From positions 124,001 to 188,000 of the forward strand of contig NZ_AAVU01000003.1 of NCBI RefSeq assembly GCF_000169095.1: a stretch of DNA of 64,000 nt. Direction: 5' to 3'. Shown here in pieces: positions 44,736 to 53,872 of the stretch (the first letter of the stretch is position 1; each line of letters starts with the position of its first letter). Both the position numbers and the translations under genes were made by a program. Under the pieces are notes generated by a model that was given only the letters and a program-made list of their open reading frames with translations, searched no databases and was not told the origin of the DNA. The DNA comes from Lyngbya sp. PCC 8106. Lineage in GTDB: Bacteria; Cyanobacteriota; Cyanobacteriia; Cyanobacteriales; Microcoleaceae.

Positions 44736-46187
44736 ATGTTTGGAAATTTAAACCTTAAAGGACGTTTATTATTAGGCTATACCTTACCTTTTTTGCTGTT
44801 TGTCGTCTTAAGCGGACTGGTATACACAAATATTAGAAAAGTCTTTGATACATTTAAAAATGTTGAACGAGTACAAGTATTATTACTTGATATTCATACT
44901 CTAGAAAAGAATGCACTTGGAGTTATTCAGAGTTGCCGTGGATATCTTGGTCTACGAAATCCATTATTTTTAGAAGAATATGAAGATTATTTAAAACAGT
45001 TTAATAGCATGGCGAATACCGTCGAAGAACTAACACTTTATCCGCCACAAAAAAAGCGTATATCTCAACTGCGAGAGCTAGTGAGTCAGTATGATCGCAT
45101 CAGTCGTCCAGCTCTTGAACTCGCTCAACAGGGAAAATATGAAGAAGCTGCTTCTCTGATTAACAATCAAAATGGAACCCAATATGTCAGGCAAATAGAG
45201 CAACTTATTCTAGAGATTAGTGTTCAAGAAGAAGAACTTTTAAATCAAGGTACAGAAGAAACTTTAAATAGTCTAAGTTGGCTGAATTACGCATTGCTTT
45301 TTGGCACATTATTAGTGATCATTCTTGCCATTAGTATTGCAACTTTAATTGCAACAAATATTAGTCAAACAATTCAACAAGCAACTCAAGTTATGGCGAG
45401 TTCATCAACAGAAATTGCAGCAGCTCTCGAAGAACAAGAACGAACAGCAAATCAACAAGCGTCTGCGGTTAATGAAACCACAACGACAATGAACGAACTC
45501 AGTACATCTTCTAAATCGACTGCTGAACAAGCCGAATCTTCGGTAATGGATGCTAAACAGGCTTTAAACCTCACTGAAAATGGAAGTAAAGCGGTTGAAA
45601 AAACCCTAGATGGCATGGCAGATTTGCGAGAAAAAGTTGATGCAATTGCTCAACAAATTATTCGTTTAAGTGAACAAACAAATCAGATTGGGAATATTTC
45701 TAAATTAGTCAGTGATTTAGCCAATCAGACTAATATGTTAGCATTAAATGCGGCAGTTGAAGCCGTCAGAGCAGGCGAACATGGGAAAGGATTTGCAGTC
45801 GTTGCGGCTGAAATTAGAAAACTCTCTGATGAAAGTCAAAAATCTGCCCAAAGAATTAATACCCTTGTAACTGATATTCAAAGTGCTATAAATTCGACAG
45901 TTATTGTGACTGAAGAAGGAACAAAAACGGTACTTTCGGGAGTAGAAATTGCTCAAATGACAGCATTAGCATTGATGGGGGTTTCAGACTCGGTAAATAA
46001 TGTAGTATTAAACAATCAACAAATTTCCCTCAACACCCAACAACAAGCGATTGCCATTTCTCAAGTGTTAGAAGCGATGAACTCAATTAATCAAGGTTCT
46101 AACGAAACGGCAAATGGTTTGAATCAAACTAAAACTGGACTGCAAAGACTCAATCAGGTGGCATTGGAGTTGCAGTCAACCCTATAA
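44736..46187 (+). CDS. Methyl-accepting chemoreceptor 1 (CHASE3-like sensor, no HAMP)
   Basis: Transmembrane receptor, 483 residues. TM1 ~13-34 (LLGYTLPFLLFVVLSGLVYT), a helical periplasmic sensor of ~150 residues resembling four-helix CHASE3-type domains, TM2 ~189-212 (YALLFGTLLVIILAISIATL), then within about ten residues the signalling coiled coil, leaving no room for a ~50-residue HAMP domain. The cytoplasmic part has the methylation-helix style QQASAVNETTTTMNELSTSS and the hairpin-tip sequence ALNAAVEAVRAGEHGKGFAV. Its last 261 codons are nearly identical in DNA to the next receptor. GGAGAA precedes the ATG. Confidence 0.92.
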   Translation: MFGNLNLKGRLLLGYTLPFLLFVVLSGLVYTNIRKVFDTFKNVERVQVLLLDIHTLEKNALGVIQSCRGYLGLRNPLFLEEYEDYLKQFNSMANTVEELTLYPPQKKRISQLRELVSQYDRISRPALELAQQGKYEEAASLINNQNGTQYVRQIEQLILEISVQEEELLNQGTEETLNSLSWLNYALLFGTLLVIILAISIATLIATNISQTIQQATQVMASSSTEIAAALEEQERTANQQASAVNETTTTMNELSTSSKSTAEQAESSVMDAKQALNLTENGSKAVEKTLDGMADLREKVDAIAQQIIRLSEQTNQIGNISKLVSDLANQTNMLALNAAVEAVRAGEHGKGFAVVAAEIRKLSDESQKSAQRINTLVTDIQSAINSTVIVTEEGTKTVLSGVEIAQMTALALMGVSDSVNNVVLNNQQISLNTQQQAIAISQVLEAMNSINQGSNETANGLNQTKTGLQRLNQVALELQSTL

Positions 46188-46228
46188 TACTTCTCTTTAT
46201 CAAAACAGATCTTTATCAAAACAGAAAG

Positions 46229-47683
46229 ATGAATATTAAATTAAGTACAAAACTATATCTAGGATTCTTTGTTACTCCGGCGATTATTCTATTAGGAGTG
46301 AGTCTATACTCAATGATTTCTTTTGGTCAAATTAATCAACAAGTTACTGCACTTTATGATGATCGAATTGTACCACTCAAGCAACTTAAATTAGTCTCTG
46401 ATGCTTATGCTGTTTTAGTCGTTGATGCAGTGAATAAAGCCCATGAAAAAGTCACTTCTATGGAGACAGCCCTCAAATCTATTGAAAAAGCTTCCTCAGA
46501 AATCAAAGAACATTGGCAAGCTTATCAACAAACAAACCTTACTCCAGAAGAACAAAAACTCTCTCGCGAAGTTGAAACGTTATTTGTGCCTGTTAATCAA
46601 AAAATTGCGAGACTTCAACAAGCTTTAGAAACGGGAGATGCTTCTCAGTTAGATGCTTATGACGGGCCACTCTATGAAGTCATTGATCCGCTCACTCAAA
46701 AAATTCAAGAGTTAATTAATTTACAGTTAGATATTGCGGCTCAAGAACGAGCGGAAGTTGAAACTGTTTACGACCGAATTATACTCTTTTTTGGATTGAT
46801 AATTTTTGTTGCTGTTGTTGTGGCTTCTCCGATTGGTTTCTTCTTTAGTCAATCGATCACAAATACTTTGAAAAAAACGCTACAAGTCGTTTCTGAAAGT
46901 TCAACAGAAATTGCAGCAGCTCTCGAAGAACAAGAACGAACAGCCAATCAACAAGCATCTGCGGTTAATGAAACCACAACGACAATGAACGAACTCAGTA
47001 CATCTTCTAAATCGACTGCTGAACAAGCCGAATCTTCGGTAATGGATTCTAAACAGGCTTTAAACCTCACTGAAAATGGAAGTAAAGCGGTTGAAAAAAC
47101 CCTAGATGGCATGGCAGATTTGCGAGAAAAAGTCGATGGAATTGCTCAACAAATTATTCGTTTAAGTGAACAAACCAATCAGATTGGGAATATTTCTAAA
47201 TTAGTCAGTGATTTAGCCAATCAAACTAATATGTTAGCATTAAATGCGGCAGTTGAAGCCGTTAGAGCAGGCGAACATGGGAAAGGATTTGCAGTCGTTG
47301 CGGCTGAAATTAGAAAACTCTCTGATGAAAGTCAAAAATCTGCCCAAAGAATTAATACCCTTGTAACTGATATTCAAAGTGCTATAAATTCGACAGTCAT
47401 TGTGACTGAAGAAGGAACAAAAACGGTACTTTTGGGAGTAGAAATTGCTCAAATGACAGCATCAGCATTGATGGGGGTTTCAGACTCAGTAAATAATGTA
47501 GTATTAAACAATCAACAAATTTCCCTCAACACCCAACAACAAGCGATTGCCATTTCTCAAGTGTTAGAAGCGATGAACTCGATTAATCAAGGTTCTAACG
47601 AAACTGCAAATGGTTTGAATCAAACTAAAACTGGATTACAAAGACTCAATCAGGTGGCATTGGAGTTGCAATCTTCTTTGTAA
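46229..47683 (+). CDS. Methyl-accepting chemoreceptor 2 (four-helix sensor, no HAMP)
   Basis: 484 residues. TM1 ~10-32 (FFVTPAIILLGVSLYSMISF), a four-helix-bundle periplasmic sensor (~35-185) unrelated in sequence to receptor 1, and TM2 ~190-212 (IILFFGLIIFVAVVVASPIG). The signalling half matches receptor 1: from 46901 to the stop, 783 bp align without gaps to 45405-46187 with about 22 differences by hand count. Again no HAMP domain fits between TM2 and the adaptation helices. So a new sensor has been joined to a shared output, or one output has been converted by the other. Confidence 0.92.
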   Translation: MNIKLSTKLYLGFFVTPAIILLGVSLYSMISFGQINQQVTALYDDRIVPLKQLKLVSDAYAVLVVDAVNKAHEKVTSMETALKSIEKASSEIKEHWQAYQQTNLTPEEQKLSREVETLFVPVNQKIARLQQALETGDASQLDAYDGPLYEVIDPLTQKIQELINLQLDIAAQERAEVETVYDRIILFFGLIIFVAVVVASPIGFFFSQSITNTLKKTLQVVSESSTEIAAALEEQERTANQQASAVNETTTTMNELSTSSKSTAEQAESSVMDSKQALNLTENGSKAVEKTLDGMADLREKVDGIAQQIIRLSEQTNQIGNISKLVSDLANQTNMLALNAAVEAVRAGEHGKGFAVVAAEIRKLSDESQKSAQRINTLVTDIQSAINSTVIVTEEGTKTVLLGVEIAQMTASALMGVSDSVNNVVLNNQQISLNTQQQAIAISQVLEAMNSINQGSNETANGLNQTKTGLQRLNQVALELQSSL

Positions 47684-47725
47684 TTTCAAGACTTGATCGG
47701 TAAGACAATACAATAGGAGATACAA

Positions 47726-49135
47726 ATGTTGATTTTTAAACGGTTAAGATATGGAATAATTTTTGGATATTTTATTCCGATTGTATTATTTTTTATCGCT
47801 TCTTTAATCGTTAGTATTAATATCAAAAAAATTCAAGACAAGCAAGAAATACTGAATACATCTAATCAAGTATCGGAAAGTATTGGGCATTTAGCGATAG
47901 AAATTAATCAAATGTCAATCGCGCTTCAGAACCACTTACTTGATCCTCAAGCTATCTATCTTAGTCAATATCAGAATGCACAGGATCAATACCAAAACAT
48001 TGCTCAGTCTTTAGAAGAAATTTCTTGGCAAGAACAACAAATAAACAATTTACAATTACTAACACAGCAAGTCCTCAAAAAGAAAGAATTAGAACAGCAA
48101 ATTATTCAGTTATTAAACCAAAACAACTCTGAACAGGCGTTGCAAGCTTGGAAAGATCTAAAATATCTAGATATTAATCAAGAAATATCAGCTTTGATTA
48201 GACGTATTGATCAGCAAGAACAAGAAACTGTACAAGTAGAAACTCAACTTCAAGAACAAGCCTTTAATCATGTAATTTGGATGACTTGGGTTGTCACCGG
48301 AGTTTCCTTATTGCTTTCTGTCATTTTGGGCGGATGGATTATCACTCAAATTATTCGGAAATTAGAGAGTGAAGCGAGTGCAATTGCTTCTGCTACCACA
48401 GAAATAGCAACTACTGTGGCTCAACAAGAACAAGTAGCTGTTCAACAAGCTGCTTCTGTCAACCAAACCACAACCAGTATCGATGAATTAGGGGTGTCTG
48501 CTCGTCAGTCTGCCGAACAAGCTACCGCTGCTGCTGAGGGAGCAACTCAGGTGTTAATATTGGCGGGAGGAAATCATCAAACAAATTCAGAACGATGGGA
48601 GGAAAAAACAAATCTCAAAACAAAAATGAGTCAAATTCAAAACCAAATTATTCGTTTGAGTGAAAATATAAACCAGATATATAATATTACTAACCTTGTC
48701 ACTGATTTAGCCAACCAAACCAATATTTTAGCTCTCAATGCTTCGGTTGAAGCGGTGCGGGCGGGAGAACATGGTAAAGGATTTGGAGTCGTTGCTAGTG
48801 AAATTCGTAAACTGGCTGATCAAAGTCGCACATCCGCTCAAAAAATAGGGGTATTAATCTCTGAAATTCAAAAGGAAACGAACTCAACCATATTAGTAAC
48901 AGAAGAAGGATCAAAAGCAGTTACAGAAATTGGTATAGCGATTAACGAAGTGACGGTAAACGTTCAACAAATTTCTTTAAATGTTCAACAACAAGCAATC
49001 GCAATTGAGCAAATTGTTGAAGCGATGAATAGTCTCAATATTGGTATTCAAGAATCAACAAATGGCATTTCTCAAACTAAAATTAGCACCCAACTCCTAA
49101 ATAAAACCGCTAATAACTTAAAAGAAATCGTTTAA
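47726..49135 (+). CDS. Methyl-accepting chemoreceptor 3 (divergent output hairpin)
   Basis: 469 residues. TM1 ~11-31 (IIFGYFIPIVLFFIASLIVS), a helical periplasmic sensor (~32-185), TM2 ~187-209 (MTWVVTGVSLLLSVILGGWI) and no HAMP. The signalling domain keeps the tip ALNASVEAVRAGEHGKGFGV. Relative to receptors 1 and 2 the ascending arm has the same length but a non-helical-looking stretch LAGGNHQTNSERWEEK, while the descending arm between VTEEG and QQISLN is 14 residues shorter (18 versus 32). AGGAGA lies before the ATG. Confidence 0.9.
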   Translation: MLIFKRLRYGIIFGYFIPIVLFFIASLIVSINIKKIQDKQEILNTSNQVSESIGHLAIEINQMSIALQNHLLDPQAIYLSQYQNAQDQYQNIAQSLEEISWQEQQINNLQLLTQQVLKKKELEQQIIQLLNQNNSEQALQAWKDLKYLDINQEISALIRRIDQQEQETVQVETQLQEQAFNHVIWMTWVVTGVSLLLSVILGGWIITQIIRKLESEASAIASATTEIATTVAQQEQVAVQQAASVNQTTTSIDELGVSARQSAEQATAAAEGATQVLILAGGNHQTNSERWEEKTNLKTKMSQIQNQIIRLSENINQIYNITNLVTDLANQTNILALNASVEAVRAGEHGKGFGVVASEIRKLADQSRTSAQKIGVLISEIQKETNSTILVTEEGSKAVTEIGIAINEVTVNVQQISLNVQQQAIAIEQIVEAMNSLNIGIQESTNGISQTKISTQLLNKTANNLKEIV

Positions 49136-49162
49136 TTCCTAACTTTAGAGGATTGAGTAAAA

Positions 49163-51595
49163 ATGATGATTGAAGATGATGAACTCAGAGAAGTCTTTAG
49201 AACCGCCAGTGAAGAACATTTACAAAATCTTGATGATGGTTTTTTGTACTTAGAAAAAAATCCGCAAGATTTAAACAGACTTGAAGAACTTTTGCGAGAA
49301 GCTCACAGTCTCAAAGGAGACGCGGGAATGTTAGGGGTCAAAGATATTGCCACTCTTGCTCATCAAATTGAAAATTTATTAGGCGCGATTAATCAAGGGC
49401 GAGTTATTTTTTCCTCAGAAGTGAGTGATTGCTTGTTTCAAGCCCTAGATGCCCTGCGGAAACTTGTTCAAGAAGCCTCTACAGGTGAACCTTCTGGTGT
49501 AAAAACCTTTCAAGTAATGGCGAGTTTAATCGCGGCTGAAGGTCAAAGCTCACTGGAAACTCAACCTTCTAATGATACTCATCTTTCAGAACAACAGACT
49601 TTAGAAGTATCGGAAAATATCGAGGTTGAAACGATCAAACCTTCCCCAAAAGAACCCCCTAAAATTTTATTAGAAGAACCTGTTATTAACCTCAATTCCT
49701 CACCAGAAGAACCCCCTCAGCCTTCTTTAGAAAAACCGATCAATACCTCAGTTTCTTCTCTGAGTTATCCGGTAAATCCATCTCCAAAAAACGACGATAA
49801 AGTTACTTTTGATGGTAGCACTCATCGAATTGAAACTATCCGTGTTTCTACCCGTCAACTCGATGCGTTAATGACACAAACGGGAGAACTAACAGTTACT
49901 AAAATTCGTATTGTTCATCGACTCAGTGAAGTAGAAGCCCTCACCCTATTATGGGAAGAATGGAGTCGAGATGCGTTTGTGAATCGATTTGTTCTCAATG
50001 ACTTAGAAACCCAATCCACAAATACTCATAAAGCGATTGAACAACTCCACAATTATTATAGTCGTGCAAGTCAACATCTAGAAAAATTAGGAGCGTTAGT
50101 CAATCAATTAAGAGGTTCTCTCTATGAAGATACCGCCCGGTTAGAGCTAATTTCTAATGAACTTGAAGACGATATTCGCACTTTACGACTGTTGCCCCTC
50201 TCAACTATTTTTAACCGTTTTTCTCGGATGGTACGTGATCTCGCCCGACAACAAAATAAACAGGTTGAACTTCTCATAGAAGGCGGGGAAACACGAGCAG
50301 ATAAACGGATTTTAGAGGAAATAAAAGATCCTTTAATGCACTTATTAAGAAATGCAGTTGACCATGGGATAGAATCCCCAGAAGAACGACAACAATACGG
50401 TAAACCTCCTATTGCTCAAATTTGTCTCCGAGGCTATCAAACCGCTACCTCTGTTGTGATTGAAGTCAGTGATGATGGTCGAGGAATTGACCCCGAACAA
50501 ATTAAAAAAACCGCTCTAAAGCGAGGTCTTTATCCTCTCGAAGAACTCGAAATAATGACCTCAAAACAACTTCAAGCACTGATTTTTTCTCCAGGTTTTA
50601 CAACCCGTACATTAGTCACAGAAATTTCAGGTCGGGGTGTTGGGATGGATGTTGTGCGGAATAATGTTGAACAGCTTAAAGGTCGTGTTGATTTAGAGTC
50701 TGTTCCGACAAAAGGTTCTACATTTCGGATGCAACTGGGAACCGCCTTAGCAACAACCCATGTTTTAATTGTCGGTGTGCAGAATATTTCCTATGGTATT
50801 CCTGTCGAATTTGTTCGCACAACTCGCTTAGTTTCTCCGAGTGAATTATTTACCATTGAAGGACGAGATACAATTATTTTTGAAGAACAGCCTCTTTCTG
50901 TGGCTCAATTATCTGAACTGCTTGAACTCGAATCTTCTCACAAAGAGATGAATGCTTCTACAACCTTTCCTTGTATTGTCTTGAAAGTTGGAGAGGAAAA
51001 ATTAGGCGTATTTGTTGATACTTTAATTGACGAACAAGATGTTGTACTCAAATCTCAAAGTCAATTGCTTAAACGAGTTCGCAATATTGCCGGAGCGACG
51101 ATTCTAGGAACAGGTGAAGTGTGCATGGTTTTAAACTCACTAGATTTAATTAAATCGGCTCGTAAACACTTGAGTTCTAACAGAAAATTTGTTAAAATAG
51201 AGGGAAAAAGTCATCAAGAATATCGTGAACAAAAATCGGTAATCTTACTCGTTGAAGATTCAATTGCCACCCGCACTCAAGAAAAACGAATCTTGGAGGC
51301 AGCCGGTTATGAAGTGATCACGGCTGTCGATGGATTAGATGGATTTAATAAACTGAAAACACGCAACGTTGATGCCGTCATTTCTGATGTGCAGATGCCG
51401 AATTTAGATGGTTTGAGCTTAACTACAAAAATTCGTGAAAATCAAGACTATAATGAGTTGCCGATTATATTAGTCACTTCTTTAGCATCTGATGAAGATA
51501 AGCAACGAGGAGCAGAAGCCGGAGCCAACGCCTACATTACCAAAAGTAGTTTTAATCAACAGGTACTACTTGATACTTTGAAAAGACTGATTTAA
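49163..51595 (+). CDS. cheA: CheA hybrid histidine kinase with receiver
   Basis: Central kinase of the chemosensory system, 810 residues. Order: HPt domain 1-110 with phospho-accepting His48 (REAHSLKGDAGMLG); a Pro/Ser-rich linker (~110-210) with no obvious P2 domain; dimerisation helices; HATPase with N-box LMHLLRNAVDHGIE, VSDDGRGID and GRGVGMDVV; CheW-like regulatory domain; and a C-terminal receiver (VILLVEDSIATRTQEKR, DAVISDVQMPNLDG). Lack of P2 plus an attached receiver is common in cyanobacterial CheA. Follows the receptors by 27 bases. Confidence 0.95.
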   Translation: MMIEDDELREVFRTASEEHLQNLDDGFLYLEKNPQDLNRLEELLREAHSLKGDAGMLGVKDIATLAHQIENLLGAINQGRVIFSSEVSDCLFQALDALRKLVQEASTGEPSGVKTFQVMASLIAAEGQSSLETQPSNDTHLSEQQTLEVSENIEVETIKPSPKEPPKILLEEPVINLNSSPEEPPQPSLEKPINTSVSSLSYPVNPSPKNDDKVTFDGSTHRIETIRVSTRQLDALMTQTGELTVTKIRIVHRLSEVEALTLLWEEWSRDAFVNRFVLNDLETQSTNTHKAIEQLHNYYSRASQHLEKLGALVNQLRGSLYEDTARLELISNELEDDIRTLRLLPLSTIFNRFSRMVRDLARQQNKQVELLIEGGETRADKRILEEIKDPLMHLLRNAVDHGIESPEERQQYGKPPIAQICLRGYQTATSVVIEVSDDGRGIDPEQIKKTALKRGLYPLEELEIMTSKQLQALIFSPGFTTRTLVTEISGRGVGMDVVRNNVEQLKGRVDLESVPTKGSTFRMQLGTALATTHVLIVGVQNISYGIPVEFVRTTRLVSPSELFTIEGRDTIIFEEQPLSVAQLSELLELESSHKEMNASTTFPCIVLKVGEEKLGVFVDTLIDEQDVVLKSQSQLLKRVRNIAGATILGTGEVCMVLNSLDLIKSARKHLSSNRKFVKIEGKSHQEYREQKSVILLVEDSIATRTQEKRILEAAGYEVITAVDGLDGFNKLKTRNVDAVISDVQMPNLDGLSLTTKIRENQDYNELPIILVTSLASDEDKQRGAEAGANAYITKSSFNQQVLLDTLKRLI

Positions 51596-51662
51596 TCCCA
51601 GAAAGAGACTTAAAAAGAGTGACTCATGGTGAAAATAATCGGTTAAAATAAAGTTATAGATT

Positions 51663-51685
51663 ACTCCGTCATTCTACGGGGGAGT
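51663..51685. terminator. Candidate hairpin between cheA and cheB
   Basis: ACTCCGT and ACGG-GGGAGT pair imperfectly in the 222-base cheA-cheB gap. It may reduce readthrough into cheB. No strong U-run. Confidence 0.3.
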
Positions 51686-51817
51686 CATCTGTAACCGTTG
51701 GTCAATTCACCCTTAAAAAAATCCGAGCTAACCCTACACCTGACACTGAACAGAAACTCTCAGTGTGTCGTTAAAATGCTCAAATGTTTAATTTTCTGAC
51801 AACTGAACAGCCAAAAT

Positions 51818-52939
51818 ATGCCAATCAAAGTTTTTCTGGTCGATGATTCTCCCGTTGCTCTCATTGTTCTCAAACGTATTTTAAATTCCTCTCCTGAAAT
51901 CGAAGTCGTCGGCAGCGCTCACACGGCAAAAGAGGCATTAGCACTTATTCCGATCATCAAACCCGATGTTATTTGTACAGATTTTCATATGCCGCACATG
52001 GACGGATTGGAATTTACACAAGAAATTATGGCAAACTGTCCTCGGCCGATTTTAGTGATTAGTACCGCAGTTCAACGGGAAGATACTTATAATGTTTTTC
52101 AATTGTTGAATGCGGGTGCAGTTGATGTATTTCCCAAGCCCAAAAATGGATTACTTAATGAAAATTCTCAACTCGCCCAAGATTTAATTCGTAAAATCAG
52201 AATTTTGTCAGGAGTCCGAGTTTTTACTCGCAGAAACCGTTCCTCTGACAGTTCTCATCGGGTGAATTCTCCGGCTAATCTCCCGGCATCTTCCCCTTCT
52301 ATTTCGACCTCAAGTTTGATCTCAAAACCGATTCGGATTGTCGGGATTGGAGCCTCAACAGGCGGCCCCCAAGCATTACATACCATCTTAACTAAACTTC
52401 CGGCTAATTTGTCTGTTCCGATTATTTGTATTCAACATATTAGTGAAGGTTTTTTACAGGGTTTAGTCAATTGGTTGAATGTTCAATGTTCTCTCTCGGT
52501 TCAAATTGCCCGGAATGGCGAAATTCCTCAAAATGGAATTGTTTATTTTGCACCCGAACGCTATCATTTAGAAATAGATCGTCAAGGTCGATTTCTCTAC
52601 AGCAGTGCGCCCCCTTTAGCGGGACATCGGCCTTCAATTACGGTGACATTTCAATCCTTAGCTCGATATTACAGCGATCGCAGTGTGGGGATTTTGCTCA
52701 CCGGAATGGGACGAGATGGAGCAGATGGAATGGCAGCGATCGCTCAAGCTAATGGCATAACCATCGCTCAAGACGAAGCGAGTTCAGTGGTGTTTGGAAT
52801 GCCAAAAGAAGCGATCGCGCTCGGGGCGGCTCACCAAATTCTGGCGATTGATGCGATTACTTCTGTGTTGTTACAGCACATCGAGCGTCGCCACCCAAAG
52901 CACCTCAAAGCAAACGACAGAGGTTCAAAGAATATTTAA
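51818..52939 (+). CDS. cheB: CheB chemoreceptor methylesterase
   Basis: Response-regulator methylesterase/deamidase acting on receptor glutamates opposite CheR. 373 residues: receiver with phospho-acceptor Asp55 (DVICTDFHMPHMDG), Ser/Pro-rich linker (~140-175), and catalytic domain with nucleophile Ser in GIGASTGGPQALH, His in CIQHISEGF and Asp in LTGMGRDGADGM. It lies 222 bases after cheA. Its stop overlaps by 4 bases the stop of the convergent CheY-like gene. Confidence 0.95.
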   Translation: MPIKVFLVDDSPVALIVLKRILNSSPEIEVVGSAHTAKEALALIPIIKPDVICTDFHMPHMDGLEFTQEIMANCPRPILVISTAVQREDTYNVFQLLNAGAVDVFPKPKNGLLNENSQLAQDLIRKIRILSGVRVFTRRNRSSDSSHRVNSPANLPASSPSISTSSLISKPIRIVGIGASTGGPQALHTILTKLPANLSVPIICIQHISEGFLQGLVNWLNVQCSLSVQIARNGEIPQNGIVYFAPERYHLEIDRQGRFLYSSAPPLAGHRPSITVTFQSLARYYSDRSVGILLTGMGRDGADGMAAIAQANGITIAQDEASSVVFGMPKEAIALGAAHQILAIDAITSVLLQHIERRHPKHLKANDRGSKNI

Positions 52940-53328
52940 GCATTTCCGCTCAGAACTTGCGTAATCACCTCAGACAGGGTTTGTGGATTGAAGGGTTTAG
53001 TTAGATATTCTGTCGCTCCGGCTAAACGCCCTTGTACCTTCTCAAACGCCCCATCTCGGGCTGTCAGCATAATAATCGGTAACGTTTGAAATTGGGGCAA
53101 ATTTCGGACTGTACGACAAAGTTCTAAGCCGTCAATCTCCGGCATAGTGACATCGAGAAGTAAGATGGATACCTTCTCTTGGTATAATAGGGATAGTGCT
53201 TCTACCGCGTTGTCAGTGACAAGAACTCGGTAATCATTCCCAAGAGCTTGTTTGACCAGACCGTGCATTACTGGACTATCATCAACTGCTAAAACAGTGG
53301 GTATGGAATGATCAGTTATGGCAGACAT
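52936..53328 (-). CDS. CheY-like single-domain response regulator
   Basis: 130-residue stand-alone receiver. Acidic pair Asp16-Asp17 (LAVDDSPV), phospho-acceptor Asp59 (LLLDVTMPEIDG), LTARDG and the conserved Lys in YLTKPFNP. No output domain, so it is a phosphate carrier or protein-binding switch. Convergent with cheB, so expressed from its own promoter. It could be the output regulator for this cluster or serve the LOV kinase 0.5 kb away (inference). Confidence 0.92.
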   Translation of the reverse strand: MSAITDHSIPTVLAVDDSPVMHGLVKQALGNDYRVLVTDNAVEALSLLYQEKVSILLLDVTMPEIDGLELCRTVRNLPQFQTLPIIMLTARDGAFEKVQGRLAGATEYLTKPFNPQTLSEVITQVLSGNA

Positions 53329-53872
53329 ATTCGCCGCTTTCCTTTTTTGATCTCATGTCCGCAGGGGGGTTGAGAAGTTCAATCTCTATTAATAGTTTAA
53401 ACGACCTGATAAAAGAACTCTAAATTCTCTAGATATTGATCGGTTTATTTGGGGCTTCAAGCGAGAAAGAGCATTAAACACATTGGATAGAGAAAATTTA
53501 GAGTAGAGTGGTCAGATCTCAAATTTATCAAGTTTAAATCAGATTCTTGCTCATTTTAATAAAAATTGTAACGAATTTTCGCGAAAAGTACATCGTCAAT
53601 GGGTAAAATAAACTGATTATTTGTCATCTGTTCGTCCGTTTGGAAGCTATTTGAATCATTAGTTTGAGAGCAACAGCCTTGGATAAAAATCTTCTTAGAC
53701 TTCCAGACAAACCCCTTCAAGTCTTGTTATGATTAAGACACACTCTAAAAAATAGTAAGATCAAGACCAGGGAATCGAAGATGATCATGGATTGATAAAT
53801 AGATTTCCCTAAATTCTGAATCTTGAGTGTAAAAATCTGCTCGCTCAATTTTTTTAGGGGAATAGGTTAAAA
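53329..53872. other. Gene-free gap between CheY-like gene and LOV kinase
   Basis: 544 bases, AT-rich, no open frame of note. It holds the two divergent promoters. I see no repeat, tRNA or recognisable operator. Confidence 0.4.

Noticed and set aside
52936..52939. cheB and the CheY-like gene as overlapping operon partners
   Set aside because: They are convergent (tail to tail); the 4-base overlap is of stops only, so they cannot be cotranscribed.
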